A stretch of 64,000 nt of DNA from Xenococcus sp. PCC 7305 (GCF_000332055.1 NZ_ALVZ01000223.1:1-64000), one strand, 5' to 3'. Positions 18,126 through 28,629 are shown, counted from the stretch's first letter. Program-made: numbers and translations. Notes: generated by a model not told the origin, from the letters alone.

Positions 18126-18194
18126 AAATCTAGATACCTTCCTAAATTTTCTTTAAAGATAGTAGCAATATTATCATGAAACGTTTCGTTGAAT

Positions 18195-18236
18195 TAGGTT
18201 TTAGGGGTTAGGTTGTAGGTTTTAGGTTTTTAGTTA
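18195..18236. repeat. Heptanucleotide repeat (TTTTAGG type)
   Basis: About six 7-base units of the form TTAGGTT/TTAGGGG/GTAGGTT between psbK and tgt. It is the same motif class as the arrays at 398-553 and 49979-50013. Confidence 0.8.
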
Positions 18237-18241
18237 AGTTC

Positions 18242-19354
<1,113 letters not shown>

Positions 19355-19366
19355 TTAATCTGCTCT

Positions 19367-19813
19367 TTAGAATTCATCATCGTCAAATTGTACGTCTAAA
19401 TGGGCAGATAATACTTCGGTCATCATTGCTTCGATAGTTGCCGTATCGATGGTTTTATCCAAACCACGTTCTGGATGGGTTCTTGAGATAGGAATCAATC
19501 GCAATTGGCGATTATCTTGTACTAGATTAAAACAGGCTTGATCCTGTTCAGATTTACTAAGTTGCAGAAAATCAAAACTTTGAATGTTGATATATAGATT
19601 ATTATTAGCTACTAGAGTAGACTGTTTAGGATCATTGAACACCTCAATCACACAGCCTTGCCCTTCACTTTGTACCTTGTCATCAAGTGTGTGAATATAA
19701 TAAACTCGGCATAAGTCATTTAGTAATCGTTTAATGTCATCTTTATTGACAACAGTACCAATATCAACAATGCAAGGTGCGGGTATCTGTTGGGGTCGAG
19801 AGTGCTGATTCAT
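19367..19813 (-). CDS. Conserved-looking cyanobacterial protein, unknown function
   Basis: 148 residues, soluble and acidic at the end (DVQFDDDEF). No signal peptide and no membrane helix. Recognisable only as an alpha/beta protein with segments such as PCIVDIGTVVNKDDIKRLLNDLCRV and CVIEVFNDPKQSTLVANNNLY. It is 18 bases upstream of tgt on the same strand and so probably co-transcribed, but nothing links it to tRNA modification. I do not recognise a family. Confidence 0.75.
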   Translation of the reverse strand: MNQHSRPQQIPAPCIVDIGTVVNKDDIKRLLNDLCRVYYIHTLDDKVQSEGQGCVIEVFNDPKQSTLVANNNLYINIQSFDFLQLSKSEQDQACFNLVQDNRQLRLIPISRTHPERGLDKTIDTATIEAMMTEVLSAHLDVQFDDDEF

Positions 19814-19929
19814 AGCAAGTACAATTTTGATACTTAAGGATAGAAATACTGAATCGCGCTAAGACACACGATTTGATTAATTAAAGTAGCCTATGAAACA
19901 ATATTAACTCAATAATTCTCAGGGAATCT

Positions 19930-20022
19930 ATGAAATTTGACGAGCGATCCAACATCGGCGTTAGACGTAAAGGAGCGCACGAGTCTCAACTACCTAGTAA
20001 TTACTTCAAATGTAAACTATGA
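19930..20022 (+). CDS. Possible 30-residue leader peptide overlapping cobS
   Basis: ATG 19930 follows AGGGA and opens a 30-codon frame (MKFDERSNIGVRRKGAHESQ...) whose TGA overlaps the cobS ATG as ATGA at 20019-20022. Such an overlap is the usual geometry of translational coupling. The peptide is basic and resembles nothing I know. It may be chance; the gene below is certain and this is not. No cobalamin riboswitch core was seen in this leader. Confidence 0.35.
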   Translation: MKFDERSNIGVRRKGAHESQLPSNYFKCKL

Positions 20023-20819
20023 TTTATTTTTGGCAAGGGAAAAAACACGTAGTTCGTTCTTTTTGCAGTGCTCTAGTCTTTTATTCTATCATTCCCTTAC
20101 CCCAGAGCTGGACTGTCGATTGGTCACGTATCGCTCGTTGGGCAAGTTTTATTGGCCTGCTACTAGGGTTTTTATTGGGACTAGGAGATATATTTTTCCA
20201 ATATTGTCAAATTCCTGATTTGACTCGTAGTGCCATGATTGTCGCGATCTGGGTTGGCCTTACTGGTGGCTTACATTTAGATGGTGTGATGGATACGGCT
20301 GATGGTTTGGGCGTGGGCGATCGCGGCTCGCAAAGCGGATCTCTTCGAGATCGCAGTTTAGAAGTCATGAAAGATAGTGCCACTGGAGCTTTTGGTGCGA
20401 TAGCAGGGATTATTATTTTATTGTTAAAAACTGCTGCTCTTAGTGAAATTACTGATCATGTATGGCTTGTTTTGGCATTAGTTATGAGTTGGGGTAGATG
20501 GGGTCAGCTGTTCGCGATCGCTTGTTATCCCTACTTAAGAGAACAGGGTAAAGGTGCATTTCATAAGTCAAACATTCAACTACCCCAAGATATTTTAGTC
20601 GGTTCTTTACCTTTGCTAGTTTGTCAGGGAATTTTAATATATTTAGAGCCTGAATTTTGGTTGCAATGGTTAGTGGTTTTGGTCGGTTGTGCTGCGATCA
20701 CAATTGCCACAGGATATTATTTTTATTATCAACTTCAAGGTCAGACAGGAGATACCTATGGTGCGATCGTCGAATGGAGCGAAGCTTTAATTTTATGCTT
20801 ATTTACAGCAATCTTTTAA
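20019..20819 (+). CDS. cobS: Adenosylcobinamide-GDP ribazoletransferase (cobalamin synthase)
   Basis: 266 residues, polytopic inner-membrane enzyme that joins adenosylcobinamide-GDP and alpha-ribazole in the last steps of B12-type cofactor synthesis. The catalytic signature is GGLHLDGVMDTADGLG, followed by SLEVMKDSATGAFG. Between these, GDRGSQSGSLRDRSL contains about ten residues more than the family pattern. The extra DNA (about 20324-20353) is bounded by GATCGC on both sides and holds the palindrome GATCTC-TTC-GAGATC, so a short palindromic repeat has been inserted in frame. The overlap ATGA suggests coupling to a small upstream frame. Confidence 0.93.
   Translation: MIYFWQGKKHVVRSFCSALVFYSIIPLPQSWTVDWSRIARWASFIGLLLGFLLGLGDIFFQYCQIPDLTRSAMIVAIWVGLTGGLHLDGVMDTADGLGVGDRGSQSGSLRDRSLEVMKDSATGAFGAIAGIIILLLKTAALSEITDHVWLVLALVMSWGRWGQLFAIACYPYLREQGKGAFHKSNIQLPQDILVGSLPLLVCQGILIYLEPEFWLQWLVVLVGCAAITIATGYYFYYQLQGQTGDTYGAIVEWSEALILCLFTAIF
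20319..20354. repeat. 30-base palindromic insertion inside cobS
   Basis: GATCGC occurs at 20319-20324 and again at 20349-20354, 30 bases apart. Between them is GGCTCGCAAAGCG plus the palindrome GATCTC-TTC-GAGATC (20338-20352). The segment keeps frame and adds about ten residues to a loop just after the catalytic motif. Confidence 0.6.
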
Positions 20820-20828
20820 TATTAATTT

Positions 20829-20853
20829 CCTCATCCTTCATCCTTCATCCTTT
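20829..20853. repeat. Heptanucleotide repeat (CATCCTT)
   Basis: Three consecutive CATCCTT units directly after cobS, in the gap before the histidine kinase gene. Confidence 0.75.
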
Positions 20854-20950
20854 ATTTAATTCCCAGGACTTTATCAGAAATTTTTCAGAATAGTTAGCAA
20901 AAATGGGATTAAAGATAAAATTTTTTCTTTTAGGCTAATTAATATATTTA

Positions 20951-22354
20951 ATGAAATTACTCTCCTCTAAATTAGATCCCACGTCTCTTAAAGTTCGTCT
21001 TACCTCTGGTATTGCAGCATTTTCGGCTATTGGCTTGGGAGGGTTAGCAGTTTGGACTAGTGTGCGAATGCAACATATTCTAGTATCTACTCATAAGGAA
21101 AATATTGTCTATATTGCTGAACGCTTTCCCCATGATGTAGAAATCTATAGCGATATGGTTTCACTAGAAGAAGGCGCACAAAGGGCGATTGATAATCTTT
21201 CTAATGATAATAAAATACTCTGGATCAAAGATAACAATAATGTTGTTAGTGCCAAGTCGAATAAGTTAGAAGATGAAGCGATCGCGACCAAGCTTTTATC
21301 TTTAAAGAATGTCCCGCCAATTCCTCAGGTTCAAGATTTACGAGGTGATTATTGGTTGCTTTGCGCTACGCCTTTAACCGTAAATGGAGTTACTCTGGGG
21401 GAATTTTATATTGCGCAGGATATTACTAGTGATCAGATTATGTTTTTGAATCTGATTCGTAGTCTGATTATTGCTACTCTTATTGCGATCGCAACAATGA
21501 CAATTACGATTGCTTTTTATATCAATCGTTCGATGAAGCCATTAAAGCGCATTAGTCAGATCACCTCTAATATTTCGGCTGATAAGCTAAATGAGGCTCA
21601 AATTCACCTTGAAAAAGCACCTAGTGAAGTCAGAGAATTGGCCGATACCTTCGAGCAAATGCTAGAAAGACTCGCTCAATCTTGGGAACATCAAAGACAA
21701 CTGCTCAGCAATGTTTCCCACGAATTACGTACTCCTTTAACAATCATTTCTGGCTATCTCCAAAGTACTTTACGTCGAGGAAGTAATTTAACTGATATCC
21801 AGCGAGAAGCCCTAACCACCGCATCTTCGGAGGCAGATCGCACCGTTCAACTGTTAAAAGATTTACTAGACCTAGCTAGAGCGGATAGTGGGGCGATTCA
21901 TTTCCAAAATGAAAAAATTTTACTTAATGATCTCATAGTCGATGTGGCAGAGATGGCTCAACAATATAGCGATCGTCATATTAATGTTGAAGCGCCTAAT
22001 AAATCGATCGCGATCGAAGCCGATCTCAATCGTCTCAAACAAGTGTTACTGAACCTAATTGACAATGCAGTCAAATATTCTGAACCAGGCACAAATATAA
22101 CAGTAAAACTCTGCTCCAAAAATAATGATGCGGTAATTGCCGTATGCGATCGGGGAGTGGGTATTCCGCTGCAACAACAACCTCGTATTTTTGAACGTTT
22201 TTATCGCATTGATGAAGCTCGTAATCGTGCAGGAGGAACAGGTTTAGGATTATCTATCGTCAAGACTTTAGTAGAAGGCATGGGCGGCAAAATCACTGTG
22301 CGTTCCCAGCTTGGGGAAGGCAGCACTTTTACTGTTTGCTTCCGAGAAGTCTAA
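20951..22354 (+). CDS. Membrane sensor histidine kinase (HAMP-HisKA-HATPase)
   Basis: 467 residues. TM1 is at about 15-38, a periplasmic sensor of about 125 residues follows, TM2 is at about 168-192, and HAMP starts with NRSMKPLKRISQIT. The phosphoacceptor is His257 in NVSHELRTPLT. The ATPase domain has the N box LNLIDNAVKYSEPG, CDRGVGIP, the F box IFERFYRID and GGTGLGLSIVKTLVEGMGG. No response regulator is adjacent, so it is an orphan kinase by position. The last four bases overlap the end of the convergent dynamin-like gene. I could not match it to a named Hik with confidence. Confidence 0.95.
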   Translation: MKLLSSKLDPTSLKVRLTSGIAAFSAIGLGGLAVWTSVRMQHILVSTHKENIVYIAERFPHDVEIYSDMVSLEEGAQRAIDNLSNDNKILWIKDNNNVVSAKSNKLEDEAIATKLLSLKNVPPIPQVQDLRGDYWLLCATPLTVNGVTLGEFYIAQDITSDQIMFLNLIRSLIIATLIAIATMTITIAFYINRSMKPLKRISQITSNISADKLNEAQIHLEKAPSEVRELADTFEQMLERLAQSWEHQRQLLSNVSHELRTPLTIISGYLQSTLRRGSNLTDIQREALTTASSEADRTVQLLKDLLDLARADSGAIHFQNEKILLNDLIVDVAEMAQQYSDRHINVEAPNKSIAIEADLNRLKQVLLNLIDNAVKYSEPGTNITVKLCSKNNDAVIAVCDRGVGIPLQQQPRIFERFYRIDEARNRAGGTGLGLSIVKTLVEGMGGKITVRSQLGEGSTFTVCFREV

Positions 22355-24786
22355 GATAAGAACTTTCCTGTGAGCTGAAGATAATCATCAGTTTTTTGTA
22401 AATAGCTCTTGGTTTCTGGCTCCAATTTATTGAGGTTCTGAATTAACTCTTCTCTTTGCTCTAAAGACAGTAAATGGTCTGCTTGGGCCTGTTGTAAATT
22501 TTCTAGGTACCCGTTGAGATAATTATCTAGTCTGCCAAAAAACAGCTCTACTTGATCTTTCAGATTCCCTTCAAAATGCTCGACTATTTTGATTTTAATA
22601 TTTTCCACAAAATTATCACTACTGACATTGATAGTTGCGACAACTTCTTCTAGGGAAACAGTGTAATAATTTTCCTTCTTATAGGGCTTTTGATAACTTT
22701 CTGTAGTATAAAAAGGTACAACTCCAAACCAATAGTACCAAGCTCTTTTTTTGACAACTCTTTCGTCAAAATCACCCTCTATTAAATGGGTATTTTTCTT
22801 GATCAAACTATTCTTATCAAGATTTAGGCTTTCTTGGATATTAAGATCGGGAATTGGCAACTCCAGGGATATTTCAAAGTTAGCTTGCAGCCTTCCTTTG
22901 GCTCGTTTGATGATGGGTTGAGTTTCTTTAGTTAACAGTTCTATCAAATTGTGATTTGTCTGGGATATTTCGGTTTCGATATCTTTGCGAGTTGATAACA
23001 TCAGGTTTTCAAATCTTGCTTTCGCCCAGACAAGAGTCTTCTGAGTAAAGGCTTCTGCTTGTTGCTCTGTTTTAAAAGGGATGATTCCTGAAGTGGTATT
23101 TTCCAAATTTTCTTTGAGTTTTTTGGTAATCCATTTGGGAAATAGTTCAAAATCACCAAGGTTGGTTAATAATAATTTTCGAGCTTGCATATCAACCTTT
23201 TTAATAGCATCTCCTTCTTGGTACTCCGCTGCCGTGAAATAATCTTCTAGGGTAATTGTTGCTTGGTTTTTGAGACTGACAAGAATAATTTCGAGATTAT
23301 ATTGGAGACGATTTTTAATTTCTTCAATTTGTTGTAGGTTATTACGGCAGGATTCTAAATAGGCCAAATCCTTTTCTAAAGCTGTTATTTCATCCTGTAG
23401 TTTGACTGCATCTTGAGTAATGGCATTACTACGTAGACTAATATCATCTTTGAGCTCTAGCAATCGATAGCGACTGAGATTTAATGCCGATAGTAAACAA
23501 CGAGGAGCTGCTGTTTCCATTAAAGATGCGATCGCTTTTTCTAAGAAAGGAGCAAAACCCGATTTTTTCCATAACTTAAGGGCTTTTTGCGCTAGAAACT
23601 TTACTGTAACATCTTCAATTTCTTCATCCCAATCAATACCAAAAATTTCTTGGGCCACGGTTTCTAAAGACTTAATCTCTAAGAGTTTGATTTTGGGATT
23701 TTGCTGGACTTCTAGCAGAAACTGCGTAGCGGCAAAAGCTCGAATTGCTGAGATTTCAAAAACCCGCTCACTAATATTATCCTGACTTAATTCTAAATCT
23801 GCGGCGACAAAGTTTTTAACTTGCTCTGTTGTCATGTCTCCTTTACGACGCTGATCCACTTTATTGACAATTACGTAGAGATTATCTTTGCCAATTAATT
23901 CTAAAATCGGATTAATTTGTCGTTTAATAGTTTCGGCAGCTTCGTTATTGAGTTGAGTATAATCGAGCACTACTAAAATAACCGAACTACGGCGCAATTG
24001 CTCTTCAACTACTGCGGTTAGTTTAAGGCTTTCTCCTGCCTCATTAGGGCCAGGGGTATCGACAATAACTAAATTGCCTAATGTTCTGGCTTGAGAAGTT
24101 CCTGAAATACCCAAAAATGGGGTGGTAATTTGGGGAATTTCGGTAAATTTTCCCAAGGGATCTTTTAAAGGCTCGATGACAGAATAAAGACGAATCAGAT
24201 GATTAAGGCGATTTAAGGTCTTATTAATGGCGGTACGTCCGACAATTTTAGGCTCCAAAGGAATTTGTTTGGTTTTGCGGACTTCTCCTAGTAAATGCAT
24301 TAAATGAGGATAACGAGCTAGTTTATCCTGTAAAGACTCAATGCCAAATTTATTGAGCTGAAGTTTCGTGTCTTGGTAAATTTCTTGGAAAATCTCAATT
24401 GCTGTATTGGGTATGGTTAGGATTGGTTCTTGAATATCGGTACTGAAGGTAATTTCTGTGGGTAATGTGGTCATTGCCGTAGCGCAACTTGGCAGCAGTT
24501 CTTGACCCGCGATCGCATTAATGATGGTTGATTTTCCTGCTTTCATCGGCGCTACGATCGACATTCTGAGCTGTAGCTCAGAGACATTGTGACTCGCCGC
24601 GGAGAACTGCTCTTGGAATTGACTATACTTACTCGGCGATTCGTTATTAACCAGGCTAGTTTGTGTATCACCGACGAGGGTGCAGATATCAGCTAATAAA
24701 TCGATAACTTCTTGTTGTAAGTTTTCTATTTTTGGCTGCCTTTTGCGAGTTTTCGTCTTGGGAGTTGTATCAACCATCGAGAACAT
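22351..24786 (-). CDS. Dynamin-family GTPase
   Basis: 811 residues, bacterial dynamin-like protein. The G1 P-loop is APMKAGKSTIINAIAG at about 79-94. The G2 threonine region is SCATAMTTLPTEIT, G3 is VDTPGPNE and G4 is VNKVDQR. The remainder is mainly helical with long coiled segments (LQDEITALEKDLAYLE), a stalk-like middle, and a hydrophobic aromatic tract WYYWFGVVPFYTTESY that might act as a membrane paddle. Such proteins remodel or repair membranes. A start at the ATG three codons in (MVDTTPK) is equally possible. It ends inside the last codons of the opposing kinase gene. Confidence 0.88.
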   Translation of the reverse strand: MFSMVDTTPKTKTRKRQPKIENLQQEVIDLLADICTLVGDTQTSLVNNESPSKYSQFQEQFSAASHNVSELQLRMSIVAPMKAGKSTIINAIAGQELLPSCATAMTTLPTEITFSTDIQEPILTIPNTAIEIFQEIYQDTKLQLNKFGIESLQDKLARYPHLMHLLGEVRKTKQIPLEPKIVGRTAINKTLNRLNHLIRLYSVIEPLKDPLGKFTEIPQITTPFLGISGTSQARTLGNLVIVDTPGPNEAGESLKLTAVVEEQLRRSSVILVVLDYTQLNNEAAETIKRQINPILELIGKDNLYVIVNKVDQRRKGDMTTEQVKNFVAADLELSQDNISERVFEISAIRAFAATQFLLEVQQNPKIKLLEIKSLETVAQEIFGIDWDEEIEDVTVKFLAQKALKLWKKSGFAPFLEKAIASLMETAAPRCLLSALNLSRYRLLELKDDISLRSNAITQDAVKLQDEITALEKDLAYLESCRNNLQQIEEIKNRLQYNLEIILVSLKNQATITLEDYFTAAEYQEGDAIKKVDMQARKLLLTNLGDFELFPKWITKKLKENLENTTSGIIPFKTEQQAEAFTQKTLVWAKARFENLMLSTRKDIETEISQTNHNLIELLTKETQPIIKRAKGRLQANFEISLELPIPDLNIQESLNLDKNSLIKKNTHLIEGDFDERVVKKRAWYYWFGVVPFYTTESYQKPYKKENYYTVSLEEVVATINVSSDNFVENIKIKIVEHFEGNLKDQVELFFGRLDNYLNGYLENLQQAQADHLLSLEQREELIQNLNKLEPETKSYLQKTDDYLQLTGKFLS

Positions 24787-24880
24787 TGCTCAAACTATTT
24801 TTCCGAGTCTGGCATAGTTGCATATAATATAACCTCAGTAAAACTAAGGAAAAAAGAACAGCAAGTGAGGAATTATTAAA

Positions 24881-25648
24881 TCACGAGCTAAGGTGAAATT
24901 CGAAAAACTTTGTAGCTATTGAATTAGAGATGTTTAAATTATTTTTTACAGCGATTGTCGCAACAAAGTTGTCTTGAGGAATAAAATTATCTATTAACCA
25001 ATGAGGTCTTGTGTGGTGAGTTTTTTTGATAGTAACTAAACTTAGATTGCCATTCTGGTTTAAAGTGAATTCTACAGCATCCAAAGCTAATCCTGCTAGA
25101 CCATCTCCTGTAGCTTTTAAAAAGGCTTCCTTTGCTGTCCATAACTGAAAAAATATTGTCTTTTGCTTTTCAGCTTTAGAGTTATTAATTAATTGTAATT
25201 CTTGATTGGTAAAGAAACGTTTTGCTAGTTGGCAATGGTCAACGTTATCTTTAATATATTCTAGATCTGCCCCAATTATTCTTTGGTTGGTAAAGGCATA
25301 AAGAGCTAAATTTTGTGAATGGGAAATATTGAACTGCAAATTATTTAGATTTAACGAAGATGCTAGATGAGGCTTTCCTCGATCACTATATTCAAAAACT
25401 ACGCGATCACTTGGAATTTGCAGGTAATTGGCTAAAAGTTGTCTTAATATTCCTCTCCCTGCAATAAAGCGATCACAATGTTCTTGAAATCGAAAACGAT
25501 GAGCACGGGTTATTTCATCTTCTGATAAACTATGGGCCAACTTTTTTATCAGAACTTTAGATAAATCCAAATCTGCTCGCCAAAGATGAATTTCATTGTT
25601 CAATAAGGTTAGTTTTTCTGGTGGATGATGCCAATTACGTTTTTTCAT
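24881..25648 (-). CDS. 4'-phosphopantetheinyl transferase (Sfp/HetI-like)
   Basis: 255 residues. It transfers phosphopantetheine from CoA to acyl, peptidyl or polyketide carrier proteins. The Mg2+ and CoA motifs are present: NISHSQNLALYAF, RIIGADLEYI (the GxDxE acidic pair) and LWTAKEAFLKATGDGL (the W-KEA motif). The pseudo-dimeric length fits Sfp-type enzymes, and cyanobacteria typically carry one such broad-range HetI/Sfp enzyme. No NRPS or PKS gene lies in the window, so its carrier targets are elsewhere, possibly including fatty-acid ACP. Confidence 0.9.
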   Translation of the reverse strand: MKKRNWHHPPEKLTLLNNEIHLWRADLDLSKVLIKKLAHSLSEDEITRAHRFRFQEHCDRFIAGRGILRQLLANYLQIPSDRVVFEYSDRGKPHLASSLNLNNLQFNISHSQNLALYAFTNQRIIGADLEYIKDNVDHCQLAKRFFTNQELQLINNSKAEKQKTIFFQLWTAKEAFLKATGDGLAGLALDAVEFTLNQNGNLSLVTIKKTHHTRPHWLIDNFIPQDNFVATIAVKNNLNISNSIATKFFEFHLSS

Positions 25649-25819
25649 GAATTATTTTGTAATTCTTGTGACCGATAAAATATTTGCTTAGGATTACGGT
25701 TGGAATTAGAGGTAAAATTTTTCTGGAGAGCCAAATTTTATAATACAGGTTTTTTAGAATACTCATTACCTCGACAAAATGTGATCGCATTTTGCTGAAC
25801 TCTTCCCTTAATTCAAGCT

Positions 25820-26014
25820 ATGTTTGCCCAGTCCAAGAATAAAAAATATCGTCTCGAATATTCAGTGAAGTTCCGTCATCGAAACTCTAAAGAGATTCTT
25901 GAGACTAAAGCTTATATCTACGCAGATAGTAATCCCAAAACTGCTATCCCCAAACTTTTTCCAGGGTTAATTGTTGCGAGCTATGAGCTCACTGGGGAAA
26001 GAATTGAGATTTGA
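25820..26014 (+). CDS. Small conserved-looking protein, unknown function
   Basis: 64 residues, basic, soluble, with alternating strand-like segments (KYRLEYSVKFRHRNSKEILETKAYIYADS) ending SYELTGERIEI. It resembles small cyanobacterial proteins without assigned function. It stands alone between the phosphopantetheinyl transferase (divergent) and wecB (convergent, 24 bases apart). The ATG has no strong ribosome site. Codon use is compatible with a real gene, but length limits certainty. Confidence 0.6.
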   Translation: MFAQSKNKKYRLEYSVKFRHRNSKEILETKAYIYADSNPKTAIPKLFPGLIVASYELTGERIEI

Positions 26015-26038
26015 TGCGGAACATGATTGGCTTGAAGA

Positions 26039-27175
26039 TCAAAGCCTTTGAAAATATTTCTGAATAATTTTGACAATTCGCCTGGATGCTAAACCATCTC
26101 CAAAGGGATTAATCGCGTTGGCCATTTGGCGATAAGCATGATCATCTTCTAATAATTTCTTGGCGTTAACAAAAATATTATCGGGATTTGTACCAATTAA
26201 TTTGGCTGTACCTGCGGTCACAGCTTCTGGTCTTTCGGTATTATCTCGTAAGACCAGAACTGGTTTGCCTAAACTAGGAGCTTCTTCCTGCAAACCTCCA
26301 GAATCGGTAAGTAAAAAATAACAGCGTGCGATCGCACCAACCAATTCTTTGTAATTTAAAGGTTCTGTCAAAAAGACGCGATCGCGTTGACCTAAAGACT
26401 CTTGAATGGGTTCTCTAACCAAAGGATTGCGATGCAAAGGCAATAATAGAACCGTATCAGGAAAGCTATCTAAAATCGAGTGAAATCCTTGAAGAATATT
26501 TTGCAGAGGTGCTCCCCAGTTTTCGCGACGATGAACTGTTGCCAAAAGAACTCGATGATGATGCCAATTTAGTTGGGGAACTTGGCATTCAGGATTATTA
26601 TTCGCTACCTTAAGCAAAGCATCAATCACAGTATTGCCTGTCTGATGAATTTCTCCCACAACCCCTGATTTCTCTAGGTTTTTCACGGCCAATTCTGTAG
26701 GAGCAAAGTGAAATTGGGCAATTTGCGAAATCAGACGTCGATTAGCTTCTTCGGGAAAAGGATTAAATAAATTATTAGTCCGTAAACCGGCCTCGACATG
26801 TCCCACAGGAATTTTATTGTAGAATGCGGCTAAACTGGCAGCGAAAGCCGTACTAGTGTCCCCTTGAACTACAACAAAATCTGGTTGTAATTCGGCGAAA
26901 ATTTTCTCTAATCCTTGCAAACTATTACAGGTAATTTCTGTGAGGGTTTGCTTTGGTTTCATGATATCTAAATCGTGATCGGCCGTAATGGCAAATAATG
27001 TCATAACTTCATCAACCATTTCTCGATGTTGTCCCGTTAAAACTACATAGGTTTTAATCTCAGGGGTATGACGTAATTCTTCAATTACAGTTGCTAATTT
27101 GATCGCTTCAGGACGAGTTCCCAAGATAACGCAGACCGAAAAGCTGGATTGATTCATAGATTTTGGCAAGTTCAA
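26039..27175 (-). CDS. wecB: UDP-N-acetylglucosamine 2-epimerase (non-hydrolysing)
   Basis: 378 residues. It interconverts UDP-GlcNAc and UDP-ManNAc for cell-envelope polysaccharides. GT-B-like fold with GTRPEAIKLATVIEEL, the catalytic-region VVVQGDTSTAFAASLAAFY, HVEAGLRTNN with PFPEEANRRLI, TVHRRENWG, and LTDSGGLQEEAPSLGKPVLVLRDNTERPEA. All signature blocks are intact. No other polysaccharide gene is adjacent. ATG 27175. Confidence 0.96.
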   Translation of the reverse strand: MNLPKSMNQSSFSVCVILGTRPEAIKLATVIEELRHTPEIKTYVVLTGQHREMVDEVMTLFAITADHDLDIMKPKQTLTEITCNSLQGLEKIFAELQPDFVVVQGDTSTAFAASLAAFYNKIPVGHVEAGLRTNNLFNPFPEEANRRLISQIAQFHFAPTELAVKNLEKSGVVGEIHQTGNTVIDALLKVANNNPECQVPQLNWHHHRVLLATVHRRENWGAPLQNILQGFHSILDSFPDTVLLLPLHRNPLVREPIQESLGQRDRVFLTEPLNYKELVGAIARCYFLLTDSGGLQEEAPSLGKPVLVLRDNTERPEAVTAGTAKLIGTNPDNIFVNAKKLLEDDHAYRQMANAINPFGDGLASRRIVKIIQKYFQRL

Positions 27176-27312
27176 GAGTCATCACAAATCAAATAATAGC
27201 TCTTTTCCTCAAATTTACTGCATTTTCAATTTTCAATTTCCCACCCCAATCAACTAGCGATCCACGTTAAGCTATAGGGGTAGTTGTTGCTCGACTCAAA
27301 TATGGGGATTTC

Positions 27313-28614
27313 ATGCTGCGTATAATTTATCTGCAAACTGAAGTACAAGCAGAACTCCAACGTATCAGCGATCGCGCTTCCGATACAGCTGCTCTCCAAT
27401 CACAGGAAAATATTGTTCAGGAGATTGTCACAACCGTCAAGCACCAAGGTGATCGAGCCTTGGTTGACTATACAAAAGAATTTGATCATCAGACAATAAC
27501 TCCTGAAAAATTTCGAGTTCGAGGTTCTGAGTTGGACGCGGCCTATCAACAATTGTCCAAAGATCTAATTCATGCAATTCAATTAGCTTGTCAACAAATT
27601 ACAGCTTTTCACCGTCAGAAGATTCCCAAATCTTGGGTACAATTCGCAGAAGACGAGATTGTTTTAGGACAACGTTATACTCCCATCGATCAAGTGGGAT
27701 TGTATATTCGAGGTGGGAGAGCGGCTTATCTAAGCACTGTGCTCATGAGTATTATCCCAGCAAAAGTTGCCAAGGTGCCCCGCATTGTTATGGTGACACC
27801 TCCAGGAGAAAATCTAAAAATTAATCCTGCTGTCTTAGTCGCAGCCCAAGAAGCTGGAGTTGACGAAATTTATCGCTTAGGAGGAGCTCAAGGCATTGCA
27901 GCTTTAGCTTACGGTACAGCAACTATTCCACCTGTGGATTTTATTGCAGGCTCCGGGAATACCTATGTAAATTTGGCGAAAAAAATTGTCTTCGGTAAAG
28001 TTGGCATCGATTCTTTGACCAGTGGGTCTGAGATTGTTATCATCGCCGATGAAAATGCGAATCCTGTTTATATTGCCGCAGATTTAATTGCTACCGCAGC
28101 TCAAGATTATCTGGCCGCCCCCATTTTGCTCACCAACGATACAGAGATGGCTCATCAAGTACAGCAAGAAGTGCTGCACCAATTGTCGAATCACCCCTTA
28201 AAAACCCTAACAGAAAAGTCAATTTCCCATTATGGTTTGATTGGGGTTGTTGAGTCCCTCGAAATAGCAGCAACATTGTCTAATTTTTTTGCTCCCAAAC
28301 ATTTAGCATTGCATCTTAGCGAGCCTTGGGACTTAATTGAGCAAATACGCCATGCCGGAACTATTTTTATGGGAGAATCCACACCCGAAGCAGTGGGACA
28401 TTATTTAGCTGGCCCCAATCATATTTTGCCAACCTCAGGAACAGCCCGTTTCGCTTCTGCACTGGGGGTCGAAACCTTTCTTAAACAATCCTCGGTAATT
28501 GAATATTCCTCGACGGCGTTGAAAAAAATGTCTAGTACTTTGCAAATATTGGCTCGTGCTGAAGGCCGGCTTTCTCATACTGATTCGATACGCTTTCGTA
28601 CCGAAGAACAGTAA
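27313..28614 (+). CDS. hisD: Histidinol dehydrogenase
   Basis: 433 residues. It catalyses the final two NAD-dependent oxidations of histidinol to histidine. Typical blocks: GLYIRGGRAAYLSTVLM, GGAQGIAALAYGTATIPPVDFIAGSGNTYV, GPSE-equivalent LTSGSEIVIIADE and the zinc/base region ATAAQDYLAAP, then GPNHILPTSGTARFASALGV. The family usually has GPSEI and AQAEHD; here these read SGSEI and AQDYLA, so residues expected to include a zinc-binding or catalytic His/Glu pair differ. It is not in a his operon, as usual for cyanobacteria, which may carry more than one HisD-like gene. Confidence 0.9.
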   Translation: MLRIIYLQTEVQAELQRISDRASDTAALQSQENIVQEIVTTVKHQGDRALVDYTKEFDHQTITPEKFRVRGSELDAAYQQLSKDLIHAIQLACQQITAFHRQKIPKSWVQFAEDEIVLGQRYTPIDQVGLYIRGGRAAYLSTVLMSIIPAKVAKVPRIVMVTPPGENLKINPAVLVAAQEAGVDEIYRLGGAQGIAALAYGTATIPPVDFIAGSGNTYVNLAKKIVFGKVGIDSLTSGSEIVIIADENANPVYIAADLIATAAQDYLAAPILLTNDTEMAHQVQQEVLHQLSNHPLKTLTEKSISHYGLIGVVESLEIAATLSNFFAPKHLALHLSEPWDLIEQIRHAGTIFMGESTPEAVGHYLAGPNHILPTSGTARFASALGVETFLKQSSVIEYSSTALKKMSSTLQILARAEGRLSHTDSIRFRTEEQ

Positions 28615-28629
28615 ATTGTAATGATTCAT

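Noticed and set aside
19814-20018. Cobalamin riboswitch before cobS
   Set aside because: No GCCACTG-type B12 box or matching fold could be found by eye.
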